Shown here in pieces: positions 63,895-64,000 of a DNA stretch of 64,000 bases (the first letter of the stretch is position 1; every line of letters begins with the position of its first letter). The notes below the pieces were generated by a model, which did not search any database, was not told where the DNA came from, and saw nothing but the letters and a program-made list of their open reading frames with translations. The translations under genes were made by a program, and so were the position numbers. The stretch comes from Aquitalea magnusonii (GTDB lineage: Bacteria > Pseudomonadota > Gammaproteobacteria > Burkholderiales > Chromobacteriaceae), in NCBI RefSeq assembly GCF_003202035.1, contig NZ_QJKC01000002.1, forward strand, positions 62,001 to 126,000. Direction: 5' to 3'.

Positions 63895-64000
63895 TGGCCA
63901 AGTCATCCCGTAGCAAATGGCTGCTGTTGGGCAGCGTCGCGCTGGTGGTGCTGCCGCTCTTGCTGGTCGAAGGCAAGTTTGCCGGCTCGGACGACCAGGC
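63894..64000 (+). CDS. cbiN: Cobalt transport protein CbiN, N-terminal part (runs off the window)
   Basis: At least 35 residues are present: [19 protein letters not shown], a membrane helix, then VEGKFAGSDDQA, which matches the small CbiN subunit that supports metal loading of CbiM. The ATG overlaps the cbiM stop by one base. The rest lies beyond base 64000; cbiQ and cbiO would be expected there. Confidence 0.88.
   Translation, partial: MAKSSRSKWLLLGSVALVVLPLLLVEGKFAGSDDQ

Overview
The window reads as core chromosome of a high-GC, facultatively anaerobic betaproteobacterium, most likely Neisseriales/Chromobacteriaceae (Chromobacterium or Aquitalea-like). The basis is gene content and overall similarity recalled from memory: a RibB with a degenerate GTP-cyclohydrolase half, AcnB, a DUF1415 protein, an FNR-boxed pfl operon and many cyclic-di-GMP proteins. 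No search was run. I saw no rRNA, tRNA, CRISPR array, insertion sequence or prophage.

Left part (1-13.7 kb): a TetR regulator and an unusual aldo/keto reductase that share an operator-like palindrome, a metallo-beta-lactamase-fold hydrolase, an Hsp70-like YegD, a ribbon-helix-helix protein and a YpfJ-type metallopeptidase. Next comes a reverse-strand run ribE-ribBX-ribH-nusB-thiL-pgpA, with a block of five hairpins between nusB and thiL. Release factor 3 (prfC) and an MscS-type channel follow on the forward strand.

Long-chain alcohol region (13.7-19.4 kb): a TetR regulator, a zinc alcohol dehydrogenase and a reverse operon of aldehyde dehydrogenase, small Tat-signal protein and GMC oxidoreductase. 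It resembles the Pseudomonas LaoABCR system for long-chain alcohol oxidation. The same 20-bp operator (TTTAGAG-N6-CTCTAAA type) lies in the promoters of the regulator and of the catabolic operon.

Middle (19.5-44.6 kb): a VWA protein, a multi-PAS diguanylate cyclase, an unannotated 48-aa membrane peptide, an FtsK translocase with one visible membrane segment, AcnB, a possibly leaderless LysR regulator, fructose-1,6-bisphosphatase, a dual-receiver protein with a dead first domain, a CSS-type EAL protein, a degenerate HD-GYP protein, an Hpt/HD-GYP protein, PpnP, a dienelactone hydrolase, an HD hydrolase, a cold-shock protein, lipoproteins and an acyltransferase.

Right part (44.6-64 kb): pflB-pflA behind a perfect FNR box, a methyltransferase and a sorbosone-dehydrogenase-like protein around a Fur box, dgt, a histidine phosphatase, msrB, a siderophore-interacting reductase divergent from a MarR regulator with an embedded operator, a four-gene chaperone-usher fimbrial operon with a mini-pilin-like gene beside it, an arsR-arsC-aquaporin arsenic operon, and a cobalamin riboswitch in front of cbiM-cbiN (cbiN runs off the window).
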